Shown here one piece after another: positions 1 to 12,400 of a DNA stretch of 64,000 nucleotides (the first letter of the stretch is position 1; every line of letters begins with the position of its first letter). The stretch comes from Letharia columbiana (lineage: Eukaryota > Ascomycota > Lecanoromycetes > Lecanorales > Parmeliaceae). The stretch covers positions 682,001 to 746,000 of the forward strand of contig NW_023501042.1 of NCBI RefSeq assembly GCF_014066305.1. The letters run 5' to 3'. The notes beneath the pieces are model-generated. The model saw only the letters and a list, made by a program, of their open reading frames with translations, ran no database searches and had not been told where the DNA came from. A program made the translations under genes and the position numbers.

Positions 1-1320
1 GACATCTCCATGGTTGCGATAGCCCGAATAGCTGAAATGGCTGGGACATCTCCAAGGCTGCGGTAGCCCGAATAGCCGAAATAACTGGGACATCTCCATG
101 GTTGCGGTAGCCCGAATAGCTGAAATGGCTGGGGCATCTCCAAGGCTGCGGTAGCCCGAATAGCTGAAATGGCTGGGACTTCTCCATGGTTGCGGTAGCC
201 CGAATAGCTGAAATAACTGGGACATCTCCATGGTTGCGGTAGCCCGAATAGCTGAAATGGCTGGGACATCTCCAAGGCTGCGGTAGCCCAAATAGCTGGA
301 ATAGCTGAGACATCTCCACGGCTGCAGTAGCCCAAATAGCTGAATTATCCGCATGGCTGCAATAGCCCAAATAGCTAAATTGACTGAAATATCCACATGG
401 CTGCAATAGCTCAAATAGCTGAAATAGCTGAAATAGCTGAAATAGCTGAAATAGCCACATGGCTGCAATAGCTCAAATAGCTGAAATAGCTGAAATAACC
501 GCATGGCTGCAATAGCCCAAATAGCTAAAATGACTGAAATATCCACATGGCTGCAATAGCTCAAATAGCTGAAATAGCCACATGGCTGCCATAGCTCAAA
601 TAGCTGAAATAGCTGAAATATCCACATGGCTGCAATAGCTCAAATAGCTGAAATAGCTGAAATAGCCACATGGCTGCAACAGCTCAATAGCTCAAATAGC
701 TGAAATAGCTGCAATGATTGAAAACATCCACATGGCTGCAATAGCCCAAATAGCTGAAATAGCCACATGGCTGCAATAGCTTAAACAGCTGAAATAGCAA
801 CATGACTGCAATAGCTCAACTAGCTGAAATAACTGAAATACTCAAATAGCTGCGATGCCTGAGATAGCCGACTTAGCTGAAATAACTACATACCATATAG
901 CTATAATAGCTAACTATCCTTATAGCCGTATAGCTTCAGTGGCTGAAATGACTGAAATTTCGATGTAGCTGCGATAGCTGAGGTGAATAGTTATAGGTGG
1001 AATAGCTGAAGTGTGTATCCAAATGGTAGTGACATGGTCGCATGGCCGTACGGCTGCAAATGGCTGGAATGGCTCCAATGGCTGGCATGGCTTCAATGGC
1101 TGAATAGCTGCAGATATCTATGTGACTGCAATAGCCTCAAATAGCTGGTATGCTGGACAATTCCATATGGCTGGAAATGGCTAAGTAGCCTCATAGCCGC
1201 ATGGCTGCAATAGGGCTGAAATAGGGCTGAAATATCCATATGACTGCAGTGGCCTCAAATAGCTGGAATGGCTGAATAGCTTCATGGCCGCATGGCTGAA
1301 ATAGCCGAAATATCCTTTCG
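1..1320. repeat. degenerate minisatellite of AATAGCTGAAAT-type units
   Basis: The first 310 bases are about seven tandem copies of a 44-base unit that pairs ACATCTCCATGG or ACATCTCCAAGG with GCGGTAGCCCGAATAGCTGA. From about 310 the unit changes to shorter 35-base forms built from AATAGCTGA and CCACATGGCTGCAATAGC, and copies degrade progressively towards 1320. A nested 9-base AATAGCTGA motif is repeated inside units. Apparent reading frames here are only translations of the repeat. No flanking gene explains it, and the array runs off the left edge, so its full length is unknown. Confidence 0.9.
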
Positions 1321-1547
1321 CAATGACTGATAAAAGAACAATGATATGGCTCTGAAAGAGAACAATTCGAATGAAGAGCCCACTACTGGTGCAGTGGCCA
1401 TACAAATAGTACTCGCCATGTCCACCTGTCTCCGTACTATCGCATATCGCATATCGCATATCGCATAATGATGGAACGGCTGATCAAACAGCCACCAACG
1501 CTATGGCCTCATAATGGACCCACTAACCCACAGTCCCACTGTTGCGA

Positions 1548-3189
1548 ATAAAATACGTATTAATTAAGATCGCTAATTCTATCGACCTAATAAAACGATA
1601 TTATACTTTATTAAGACGAGTTTATTTAATAATTACTACGAAATTAGAGAATTAAAATATTAAGAAAGAGATTTATCTATAAATAGCTATTAAGGCTTTT
1701 AACGATATAGTCGAATATAACGATATTATTTCCATATTACTAGTTTTTAAAATCTTCTCTTATATTACGAATAACGATTTATTAACTCTATCTATTATTA
1801 AGAGAATAAAAGTTATTAATATAGTAATAGCTAAAATTATAAAACTTTACGCTAAGAGATAAATCAATAACGCTCTATATTAGCGAAATAGTCTCTAGAC
1901 TATAAGAATATATAATACTTTAATTAGTTTCTCGATATTAATATAGAGAACGTATTAAAAGAAGTAAACTGAATTATATAAATTGCTAGCTACTTCTCGA
2001 GAGACATATATCGTCAAATTATCTAATAATTCTATAGACTTCTAGATTACTATCGTTAAGTTATATTTAAAAGAAATAAATACTCTAATCGAGTCTCTCG
2101 AGTCTCTTAAATAAGAATCTTTATAGTTAGATAATACTTAATACGAAAATAACGATAATTAAGATTATTAAGACTTTTTTTAGAATACTCTACTACGTTA
2201 TAACCCTCCTCGACGTCGAAATATTCCCACCCGTTTTTAGAACTCAGCTGATATTACTATTTATATATCTAAGTTCATATTACCTCTATTAAACTTCTAG
2301 ATATCTCGACTAAAAGAATTTAATAAACTACTCGAAAAGAATATATTTAAGATTATGAAGACTAAAGATATTTCTATAGAAATACGAATATTTAATAGTT
2401 ATTTTATAAACTAAATCAAGAATAAGGGTATTAAGAAAGTCTTCGAGAAGTCTCGACTAGTAGTATAAGCATTTAATAACTCGAAGAAGTATAGGATTCT
2501 CACTTAGGCTCTTATTATTTAATAGACTAGTTAACGACTTATTATCGCTCTATTATTAGCTATTCTATAGCTATCTCTATATCTATATAATATTACTTAG
2601 ATATATATATAATCTTAATTTAAATTAACTAGAGATATCTTTATTTTAATCTCAGCTGAAATAAGATTATCATCGAGAACGATATTTCGTATTATTCTCC
2701 CCCTCTATAGAATTGCTAAGTTCGATACTTACTAATTTTAAATATATTATAAATACTATATAAAGAAGCTAAGAATAATCTTATCTATATTCGATACTTA
2801 TTTATTATTTAACGATAATATAATAGTAATTATCGATTTATAAACTAATAACTCTATTATTATTAATATTACTAAGTTTATAAATATAGAGTTATAAAAA
2901 CTATATATCGCTAAACTAGTAACTAGATTATATAAGAAACTTATTTCGAAATAACCTCTAAAATTTAATAAATTTATTATTACTCTCGAAGATAATATAG
3001 AAATTAATTAATATAAGTAAGTAAAGAAGATTTAATTACTTTTAAAGTTATTTATAAAAAAGTAATATATTATCTAGAGAGCTCGAGAAGCGTATATTAT
3101 AACGATATCGTAGTTATAAGCTATATTTATCTTATTATACGCCGCTTAGATTATAGAGTCTATTTACGATAACGCTTATTATCTAAATT

Positions 3190-3200
<11 letters not shown>
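1548..3200 (+). mobile_element. RIP-degraded Copia-type retrotransposon relic (integrase tail to reverse transcriptase)
   Basis: The block is very AT-rich, almost free of CpA and TpG, and full of stops. On the plus strand broken translations still follow fungal Copia polyproteins. Near 1690-1870 a stretch resembles the region after the integrase core (KAFNDIVEYNDII, then ILLVFKIF and IIKRIKVINIV). Near 2690-2800 is the part before the reverse-transcriptase core. Near 3075-3110 is a YI-x-RAR-x-AYI string typical of the polyprotein after the reverse transcriptase. No long terminal repeats are visible. The right end runs into the homopolymer block, so the 3' part is missing. The class call rests on recognition of several degenerate motifs in order. 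Confidence 0.65.
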
Positions 3201-4218
<1,018 letters not shown>

Positions 4219-4297
4219 GTTCGGCTTGGTAGATATTAGGGAAATGTTCACGGGGAAGCTGGGTATCTGTGTCGTCCTGATTGTCTACTGTTGGCAT
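4219..4297 (-). pseudogene. possible N-terminus of a gene cut off by the homopolymer block
   Basis: Reading leftwards from an ATG at 4297 there is an open 26-residue start (MPTVDNQDDTDTQLPREHFP and onward) that runs straight into the A/G block. The upstream 150 bases (4300-4450) look like an ordinary pyrimidine-rich fungal leader. The family cannot be recognised from so little. If the homopolymer is an assembly fault, the rest of this gene may exist in the real genome. Confidence 0.25.
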
Positions 4298-4848
4298 GCA
4301 CTTAAGCGATGTAGCAGAAGTGTGAACGAGGTTTGGAGCTAGATGTGTGCGGTCGTGGTTAAGGAAAAGATGAGCATTGGACAGGTCTTTGGGCTGGATT
4401 CAGAGTTAAGAGAGGCTACAGTTCTCAAGCATGATCAGGATGGTGATAATAATTCAGACGAAATCTAAAACATTTCCAAAATCCTTCCTTGAAAGTGAAT
4501 CCGGCTCTCCTGGTACCAAAAAAATCCTCCCACAAGGGTTCGCAGTCCAACCATCCTCTTTCAATTTTCTTCCTTGTTGAGTCAATTTCGACCGCGCCCG
4601 CTTCATTAATATCTCTTGCCTGCTTTGAAATACCAGATTGCCAAAATTCTGTACCATTTCAAAATCTTCCTTGGTGGTCTAACAAAAGAAAAAGCTTGAT
4701 ACGATAGCCCAAAAGCGTGCGACCACGGACTCATGAACCCCAGACCACACCGAGCATCAAACTGGTCCCTGATCATCCGATGAGAGTCATTTCATCTACA
4801 AAGTAGCGAAAAATGCAAATCAGCAACCCACAGCCCAGCCTCGCCTTC
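4298..4848. other. intergenic stretch, one weak minus-strand ORF
   Basis: Nothing convincing is seen. A 67-residue minus-strand frame at 4454-4657 (lysine/arginine-rich, no recognised motif) could be a terminal exon or chance. Confidence 0.4.
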
Positions 4849-7072
4849 CTACAGAAGACAAACCACGTTCGGCGGCAAGAGCTCGCTTTTACGGACCGCG
4901 CATTCGGGGCAGGTGTTTTGACCGCCCAGCGCGACGTAGTAATTCGGTTGCGCCGCCTACCAGGTTCTCGGGTCCGCAGTGACTGTAGAGGGTATCGAGC
5001 TGGAGCCACCGTGCGGCGGGGTTGTCGGAGACGTAGACGAAGTATCTTTTGCGATCCTTGGTGGCGAAGACTCTTTCCAAGTCTGAAAATTGGGAAGGGT
5101 TGTTTGTTGCGTCGGGCGGCGTAGCTCTGTCTACGGGACTATCCTTCAGTTCGAAAAGTTTGTCGATGAGGGCAATCTTGCTCGCTGACGAGGCCGTGTG
5201 TTTGGGTGTCAAAGTGAAATACTCCGATTTGGGCTTGTCGCATTGGCAGGGAGAAAGTCTGCTAGACCTCACGGACCATTCCGTCATCTTCCGGAATCCA
5301 TACGTGTACGTTGGGGGGCCATGCAAATGGTGATATGTGAACTGTTGTGTGACCTGAAATGCATCGGCAAGATGGCCGACAAGAGTGACGCCCTTTTCCG
5401 CCCTGCTTACTCCTGGTGGTGAATATACACGAAGGCTACTGTTACTCAAAGACTGCAAATCTGGGAGCATCAAGATACTCTGTGGTCCATCGATGATCCG
5501 AGTCCTACGGAAGCCTCGGCGAGAAGGAACTCCGCGCAGTACTCGTAGTGTGTCAACAGGCACGTCAAAAGGATCATCGGAATCCATCGAGTCGAGAAAG
5601 ATACTCCAGCCCCACGCACTCAGAAGAACAGCAGGTTTGACATAGGCGTCATTACCCATACGGCGATCTAACAGCAGGTAAGATAGGATGTCGAACGACC
5701 CTAACAAATCTAAGAATACCTCGGGATCCTTGCGTTCGAATCTTCTGACCAGCTCGGTCGGAAGCATGGGAAGATTATTCAGGGCAAGTGGCATCTCCTT
5801 ACACTTCACGAGGTCATCTTCACGGATCCGGGCAAACGTGATGACGATAGATACAAGAGCGAGCCATTGGAAACTTGTCATTAAGCCTTGCCAAGCTGGT
5901 ATATCCTCGCCCATATCGGCCGAGTTGTCACTAGGAGCTGTAATGACCTGATCGAGCGCGAACAGAAATCGGCCAGCAGTCAGTAGTCTATCTTCATCGA
6001 TGTAACGTGGGTTGAAGACGTGAGCGTGAAAGTTCGAAGCAGGAGGAGCTCCACATATTTTAACGCTGTGAGATATGACCCATTGCGCGCCTCTCTGCAC
6101 TTCCTGGGAGGACAGCTTCGCGTTTTGGAGATACTTCGCACCGTATCCGTAAGCTTCTGCTCGATGTTCATAGCTAGTCCCCGTACTGTTTTCGTCGTTC
6201 TGCAAAGTGAACAGAGGTTCCTGTGGGTCCAGAGGATCCATCAGCGATACACTAGCCTTCTGGTTCTGGCTTTCTTCGACCACGACGTTATATGGCGCAT
6301 CGCCAAAGCGAATTTCGGTTCCCTTTATCGTTATCATCAAACTCAGGCCAAGGATGTGGTGACACCATACGACCACGGTACTGATTCCAGTGTCACATCT
6401 CAGATGCAAGAGTCTGTGCTCTGGGAAGCTCTGCAAGGATTGCAACCACATTAGCAACCCTTGCAATACAGCAACCGGCAAAGAGCGGTCTTTGAACTGT
6501 GTGTTCGAAAACTGGTTGTTAAGGCCGTCCAAAGCCTCGTGTATCTTGTCCTCGGCTGCATCGTACAGATACGCCCATCGGAATGCTGCCGTCTGCTGTT
6601 GGCAAGCTCGAATTGTCCCCAGTAGCGACACATAGTCCGGCACGATCCCTAAGTCGCCATTTGATTCCTGTACAATTTTTTCGATCGCGTCTACAATGGC
6701 GTTTGCCAGAGGCTCTTCTTGATGCGCAAAGGCCAGTCCGGAGAGCTGAATGACCATTGAGAAAAGAGGGGGACTTTTCAGTGCCTCCTGGACCGTTGGT
6801 CCACTTCCAGACTCCATGATGATGTCCAGATATCTCGATATAATACTCTGATCGGATTTGGCAACCATCTCCCGAAAATGGAATTTGATAACGGGATCGA
6901 TGCGGTGCCTTCCGATCAGGTTGGCCAGCTTAATTTCTGTAATGAAGTCTGAGCCCGATTTTTTGATGGCGTCAACCAGAGCCAGGGAGCCGAGTGCTGA
7001 CAGGGCTTGGCTGATGGGATTGACAATATTGGTGAGCTCCAGACCCAGCTGAAATTGCACAGGCATAGCCAC
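4849..7072 (-). CDS. conserved hypothetical protein, about 740 aa, with an apparent frameshift near the C-terminus
   Basis: A single long frame starts at the ATG at 7072 (MAMPVQFQLGLELTNI) and runs 727 codons to a stop at 4889. It looks like a conserved ascomycete protein of unknown function. It is largely helical, with hydrophobic stretches around residues 370-450, and I see no catalytic motif. The last codons of this frame (from about 4955) look non-native. Shifting one base in the GGCGGCGC tract at about 4948-4960 opens a tail ending at 4849 that contains NTCPECAVRKSEL, a CxxC pair followed by basic residues, which reads like a genuine terminus. I therefore extend the gene to 4849 and treat the shift as a sequence error or recent mutation. 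There are no obvious introns, and the promoter would lie in 7073-7500. Confidence 0.7.
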
Positions 7073-8241
7073 GTCTTTCTTACACCAGTGTGGAGAAAGA
7101 GGACGGGATGTTAGAGAGGTTCCAGCCTAGCAGCAGTTCCTTTGTAGACGTGAGAGCGTGTTTTTGTGCTGCACGCATCTATTTGGCTTGATCGCGTTGA
7201 TACAACGTTGAGAAAAATGAGACGTAGCCGCACCCCTCCACCCACAAGGCTGAGATATGCAGGCTGTCACAGCGGCTCCGAGAACGGTTAGTGAAGGAAT
7301 CGCTTGTGTGACCTTATGTAGTTACACCAGTTCACTGGAGATCTTAGAGTAGATAAGCTTAAAAGCGAGGGCCGAAAAGAGCAATGCGCAGTATTGCCCG
7401 GAGACTTTGAACTGCAGGAGATGAAAAATGTGTCAGTCCCAGGTTTGAAAATATTGGGCTTTTAGGGGGTCACCAAAGTCCGAGAGGCAGAAAACCTTGT
7501 GCGAGCAATAGTATCAACAAGATTCGCCTGCTCGCTCGAGGCCAATAGTTTTGTGGCACTTCGTGTGTTCCTCCGTCGTTCTCAAGGCCTGCAAGAGCCT
7601 AGGCCCGATCGTGACTTGTTGGTATTGTATTTGGATATTTTCGCAATTGGGTTCCAATTTCCACAGGATACGAACAGGTTGAGTGTGATGGGCTCCGGTT
7701 TGATTTCTGTGATCCAGACCTGCGAACAGTGTCATTCGTCTTTGCTATCGACTGCGTGCCTGATCTTTCATTGCAAGAGATCGCGCCGTCATTATTCGTC
7801 CGTGTTGACGATATCAAGCCTATACTAAGGTATATTGCCCGAAGCCTTCACGATCGACTCACTTATATTATTCGATTTTCAATGGTCTTCAAGCTGATCT
7901 TCGATTTGGCGTCGGCTTCATAAGTCCATGGCGAATCGCATAACATCTGCCTCTAGGTCAATCAAAATTCTTTCGAGGTTTGCGCAACCCTCTAACGCGT
8001 TATTTAACGGCTGGTTTGGCGGAGCTTCTGATGGTTGGGAGAGTCCATGAGAAGAGTATCGACAATCCCCAAGAAGAGATTCTTAGGCTTGTTGGAAGAT
8101 TGTGGGCAGAACGTTCAGCACACGAGAGTGCTGGGTACCTATCTACTCCGACCCCCGATCAAACCGTCACGCAGTTTGGGGTGCTCCGATAACCCATGGT
8201 CAAAAAGCTACCACATGCCGTCGAAGTTGCTATTGGAAAAG
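7073..8241. other. intergenic: promoter side of the 727-codon gene, otherwise nothing recognised
   Basis: 7073-7500 is the likely promoter and leader of the minus-strand gene. Between 7500 and 8240 there are only short frames without motifs on either strand. The stretch may be decayed coding sequence, but I cannot name any family in it. Confidence 0.5.
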
Positions 8242-8318
8242 TCATGAAGGCCTGTGCCGCCTTGCCACCACGGCGCCCCGAGGCCCAAGGCCCAAGGCCC
8301 AGGCAAAACCAGCCATCT

Positions 8319-8328
8319 GTTCGTACGC
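8319..8328. repeat. target-site duplication, left copy (GTTCGTACGC)
   Basis: Ten bases identical to 8946-8955, directly flanking the inverted-repeat element. Confidence 0.85.
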
Positions 8329-8945
8329 GGGCTAATTACCGAATCATACCCCGAAACTATGAATCCTTACCGAATCATACCCTAATTACTGAATCATACC
8401 CCTACACCAAAATTGGGGTTGATTCGGTAGGATTAATTGCTTGGGGTATGATTCGGTAATTTAAAACTTGCTGTGTAGACTATTGGGAGTGAAGACTATT
8501 GTGAGAGTCCAGACTGGGTGTAGCTAGTAGACAGGCTGGGGGCCAATTTAGCCCACTGTTAGTAGCACCCCACGGGGCGCCCCTCGGGGGCCCTATTTGG
8601 TCCAAATAGGGGTGTCTGGCTATCAAGCGCAAAAAGCCTGTCCCGGGGTGCCTGCGCTTGACAGCCAACACCCTATTTGACCTGAATAGGGCCCCCGTGG
8701 GGCTGCTTAACACCCACTCGGCTTTCGTCTGATGTACCTTATTTGCCGATAGGTACCCATTGAATACGGTCGGAGATATTTTCTTTTCTATGGTCGGATG
8801 GCCCAGGTGATTTTCCTTGGATTTTTATCATGAATACAATTACCGAATCATACCCAGTAATATTACTATCATACCCCTAGGGTATGTTCGTAATTAGGGT
8901 ATGATTCGGTAGATTCATAGTTTCGGTATGAATTAGTAATTGCCC
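8329..8945. mobile_element. 617-bp non-autonomous inverted-repeat element (MITE), copy 1
   Basis: The ends are inverted repeats of about 55-70 bases beginning GGGC. The left end carries TACCGAATCATACCCC, then CGAAACTATGAATC, then TACCGAATCATACCCTAATT. The right end carries the same order on the opposite strand. The 9-mer TCATACCCC or a near match recurs several times inside each end. The core (about 8560-8715) holds the perfect palindrome CCCTATTTGG-T-CCAAATAGGG at 8592-8612 and a GC-rich CACGGGGCGCCCC stretch. It has no coding capacity. The 10-bp target duplication fits Mutator-like transposition (usually 8-11 bp), but assignment to that superfamily is inference. It is not RIPed. Confidence 0.85.
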
Positions 8946-8955
8946 GTTCGTACGC
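8946..8955. repeat. target-site duplication, right copy (GTTCGTACGC)
   Basis: Identical to 8319-8328. It lies inside the codons of the disrupted metallopeptidase. Confidence 0.85.
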
Positions 8956-9473
8956 ATTCGTCTCCGAGGTAGCATTCGTTCCTTGTGGTAACAAAGCGAG
9001 CACAGCTCTTGCTGTATACTCTGTAAGCCGATCGGCAACCTCCACGCCCAGTGTATCACTAGCGTCTAGATGCACCAGCTCGTGCAGAATGATAGAGCCC
9101 CAGGAGACAGCGCCAGGAGTTCCCGGGACGTCGCTGCAGGGCTGGGGAGTTCGGCGGATCTCCACTAGAGTCTGTGGATATATGAACAAGACGAAATGAT
9201 CGGGGCGCCCAGACCCTGTCTGTAGCGTATATGTGGGTCGGAAGCTTCAAGGTATATTACCTAGAACTTTGTGATCTGTGCAGGCGAGCACGACATCGAG
9301 GGTCTCAGGCCCCATGAAAGCTGCGACGCGGCTGAAAATGCTGTTTACTGCGTTGAAGGTGACGAAATCGAGGGAGAAGAAGCAGGAGAACGGAACAGTG
9401 TGGTGTCAGACCAGAACCTTCTTTCCCAATCGGGTTAGTATGAGGCTTCACCTTCTACCTACCTATTCCATAG

Positions 9474-9483
9474 CCCACCACTC
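9474..9483. repeat. probable LINE target-site duplication, left copy
   Basis: CCCACCACTC matches CCTACCACTC at 15436-15445 at nine of ten positions. The single C/T difference is consistent with RIP or drift. Confidence 0.55.
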
Positions 9484-12400
9484 AACTTTCGCACAACGCT
9501 CATGCTATATTATTGAGCTATAGAAAGTAGATATACGTATTTAAAGTACTTAGTAAGGCTAGTACCTCTTTAATTAGCTTTAAGGGATATTTATATCTTT
9601 ATAATTATATTAAATAAGATTAACTAACTCTAATAGAATTATAGTAATTATAATTTTAAAAAGTACGCATTTATATTAAAGTTATTAATAAATATTATAT
9701 TAAAAATAATAGATGAAGATTAGAAATTATTAATAAATAAAGTAATTACTATTCTTAAGACGGCGGTAATATTTATAAAAAGAGCGAATAATAAATTTAA
9801 AATTTAGATAATTTTAAATAAAATATATAAACTAGCTATTAACTTAAGTAATTAAGATAGTAATATAAAGAAAAAGATTATATATATTAAGTATTAGATA
9901 ATTAGTCTAGAAAGTAATATATCGATAATTAGCTACGTTAGCGTATTAGGCTAATTCTTAATATTCTTCTCTATTATTAAAGAAATCTCTATTATATTAT
10001 TAATAATATTAAAATAAGATTAAGTATTATATAATAAGCTAAATAAGATTATTATAAAGCTATAAGATAAAATAATAAGTAAGATATTAGAGAAGAAGAT
10101 ATCGAGTAAGATAATTATAATAGTTAATAAATATATAAAAAGTATAAATACTATAAGAAAATCTATTAAAATAGCTAGAAGGCTAATAAGTAGCGATATA
10201 TATATTATAGCTATAAATAAGAAGAAGACGAATAGATTAAGAGAAAGTAAGAATTAGACTTTAAAGATAAATAGTAATATGAGAGTAATTATTAAAATAT
10301 ATAGTCTTCTACTCTATAAAGTAAGAATTAATATATTTAATATTAAAGATATAATTATAATAATTAAAAGAATTTAGAATAAGAATATTAATATATTAAG
10401 TTTCGATATAATATAGCTAAGCTAGTTCGACGCGAATAAAAAAGATTATAATAAGAATTTATTAATTATCGAATTAGTATTTCTAGAGAAAGAAAATAGA
10501 GTATTAAAAGAAGATCTAATTATCGATTTAAAATTATATAGCTATTACGTCTATAATAAATAGTATAAATCGAAGTAATACTTCGTATACTGAAAATATA
10601 ATTATCTATCGACTATATACTCTAAAAAGAATTACTTAATATACGAGAAATACTTAGAGAAGTATTATTATAAAGAATATACGATTAATACTCGTAAATA
10701 TTCGATTTATAAGAGATTATATAAGATTTAAAATAAGATATATATAGTAAAGAAGAGGGAGATAGCGAGAATAAGAATAATAAGATAATAAATTTCTTTA
10801 TAATTTATAATAACGAAGAAGGTATCGACTAGCTATTAAATAAGCGTTTAATTAAATAACTACTTTTAGAATATATTTAATTATAAATAAAATAAGAAAA
10901 TTTTTTTAAGATTAATATCTACGCGCGATAAGCTAATAGATAAAGATAGAATAATTAATAGAGAAGGAATTAGAGCGCTAAATCTCGAAAGAACTATTAT
11001 ATTAAATCTTTAGTCGAGTAAAAGAAGATATATTTTTATATTATTAATAAAGGTCTTATTTAGAAATAAATCGCTCTCTAAAATAATAGATAAAGTTAAA
11101 TAATATAAAAATAATATAGCGATAGAGGAAATTAATAATTTTAAGAATAATAGATAGCCTCTAAGTTAAAAGAGTAATAATAAGAGAATTACGATTCTCG
11201 TTAATAGAAATAAAAAGAGATATATTCGATTTATTAATAATTAAGAAAAGGAGAATACTTAGAAAGAAAATATAAACTTTATAAACTAGACGAAGTAAGT
11301 AAGTAATATTAATAATAATATTAGAAAATAGTAATATACTTTAATTAGCTATTAATACTATAATATAATATAAGAAAATCTAAAATAATTATAATAGAAA
11401 TTTTTAATAATAAAAAGATCTATAATATTAATATAATAGTAATTTAGAAGCTCTAGAGAAACATTAATATAAATATATTATATTATCTTCTAAAAGATAG
11501 ATTTAACTTAATCTATCTCTATTATAATAATATATAAATATACTTCTATATTAATAAGAGAATATTATTAAAGTAATAATATTTATTATATTACTTATCG
11601 AACCTCTATACTCTTAATATTAAGTTTAAAAATAATAGAATTATACGTATATATAATATCTATAACCTCGACGATTAATAAATAAATGAACTTAATAAAC
11701 TATATAAGACGCTTATAAAGTCTAAAGATAATGAATAGATTATACTAGGCGACTTTAATCTATATTATACGATATAAAGAAAATTAAATACTTATATTAA
11801 TAAGAGAGTAGAAGAATTAATATTTATAGCGAAAGAATTCGCTATAAAATAAGTATTACTAATAGAAATAATAATAGATCTACTATTCGCTATTTTAGTA
11901 TTAATAATAAATATTATTAATTATAATATCGAAAACGACTTTAAAAGCGAATCTAATTATCTTTTAATTTTTATAAAGCTTAAGCTAGCCGTAATAGAGT
12001 TAATATTAATAATACGCTAAAACTTTAATAAATTAGATATCGAGGTTTTAAGAGAGATACTCGTTAAAGCTATAATATCGAAAGAGTATCTAACTAATTT
12101 CTTAAGAAATAGTAAAAATCTTATTAATAACGATATTAATTATTAAGTAGCGATTATTATTAACTCTATCTAAGCGACTATAAAGAAGTTTACTTCGATT
12201 ATTAAATTATTATTATAATCTAGATTAGAATTTATATTAAAATATAAAAAAGTATAAAGACGTTATAAATCGCTAAAAAGAAGTTAAAGAATAACGCTTT
12301 TAGAGAAAGTATAAGATAAATATAAAGTTATTAAGAACTTTAAAAATAATCTAATTAAGAGAATTATTAGAAAGGTATTTAGAGAGTTTATAGTAGAGAT

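Larger units (their letters stand above)
8242..9440 (-). pseudogene. secreted HExxH metallopeptidase-like gene, disrupted by an inserted element
   Basis: Reading leftwards, 9420-9270 encodes a stretch containing FNAVNSIFSRVAAFMGPE. After a stop or short intron at about 9250, the frame continues with RPDHFVLFIYPQTLVEI and the zinc-protease helix ILHELVHLDA (HELVH at 9070-9084). A downstream Gly/Val/Glu region and a conserved NAYE follow. The HELVHLDA plus N-A-x-x-Y/A-type tail pattern is that of fungal secreted M35-like (lysine-specific metallo-endopeptidase) proteins. The 617-bp element at 8329-8945 interrupts the codons after NAYE. If it and one copy of the duplication are disregarded, the frame continues as QMAGFAWALGLG and ends at 8242. 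In-frame stops near 9250 and 9408 suggest the gene was already decaying or has unrecognised introns. The LINE at 9484 cuts off the 5' end. Confidence 0.65.
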
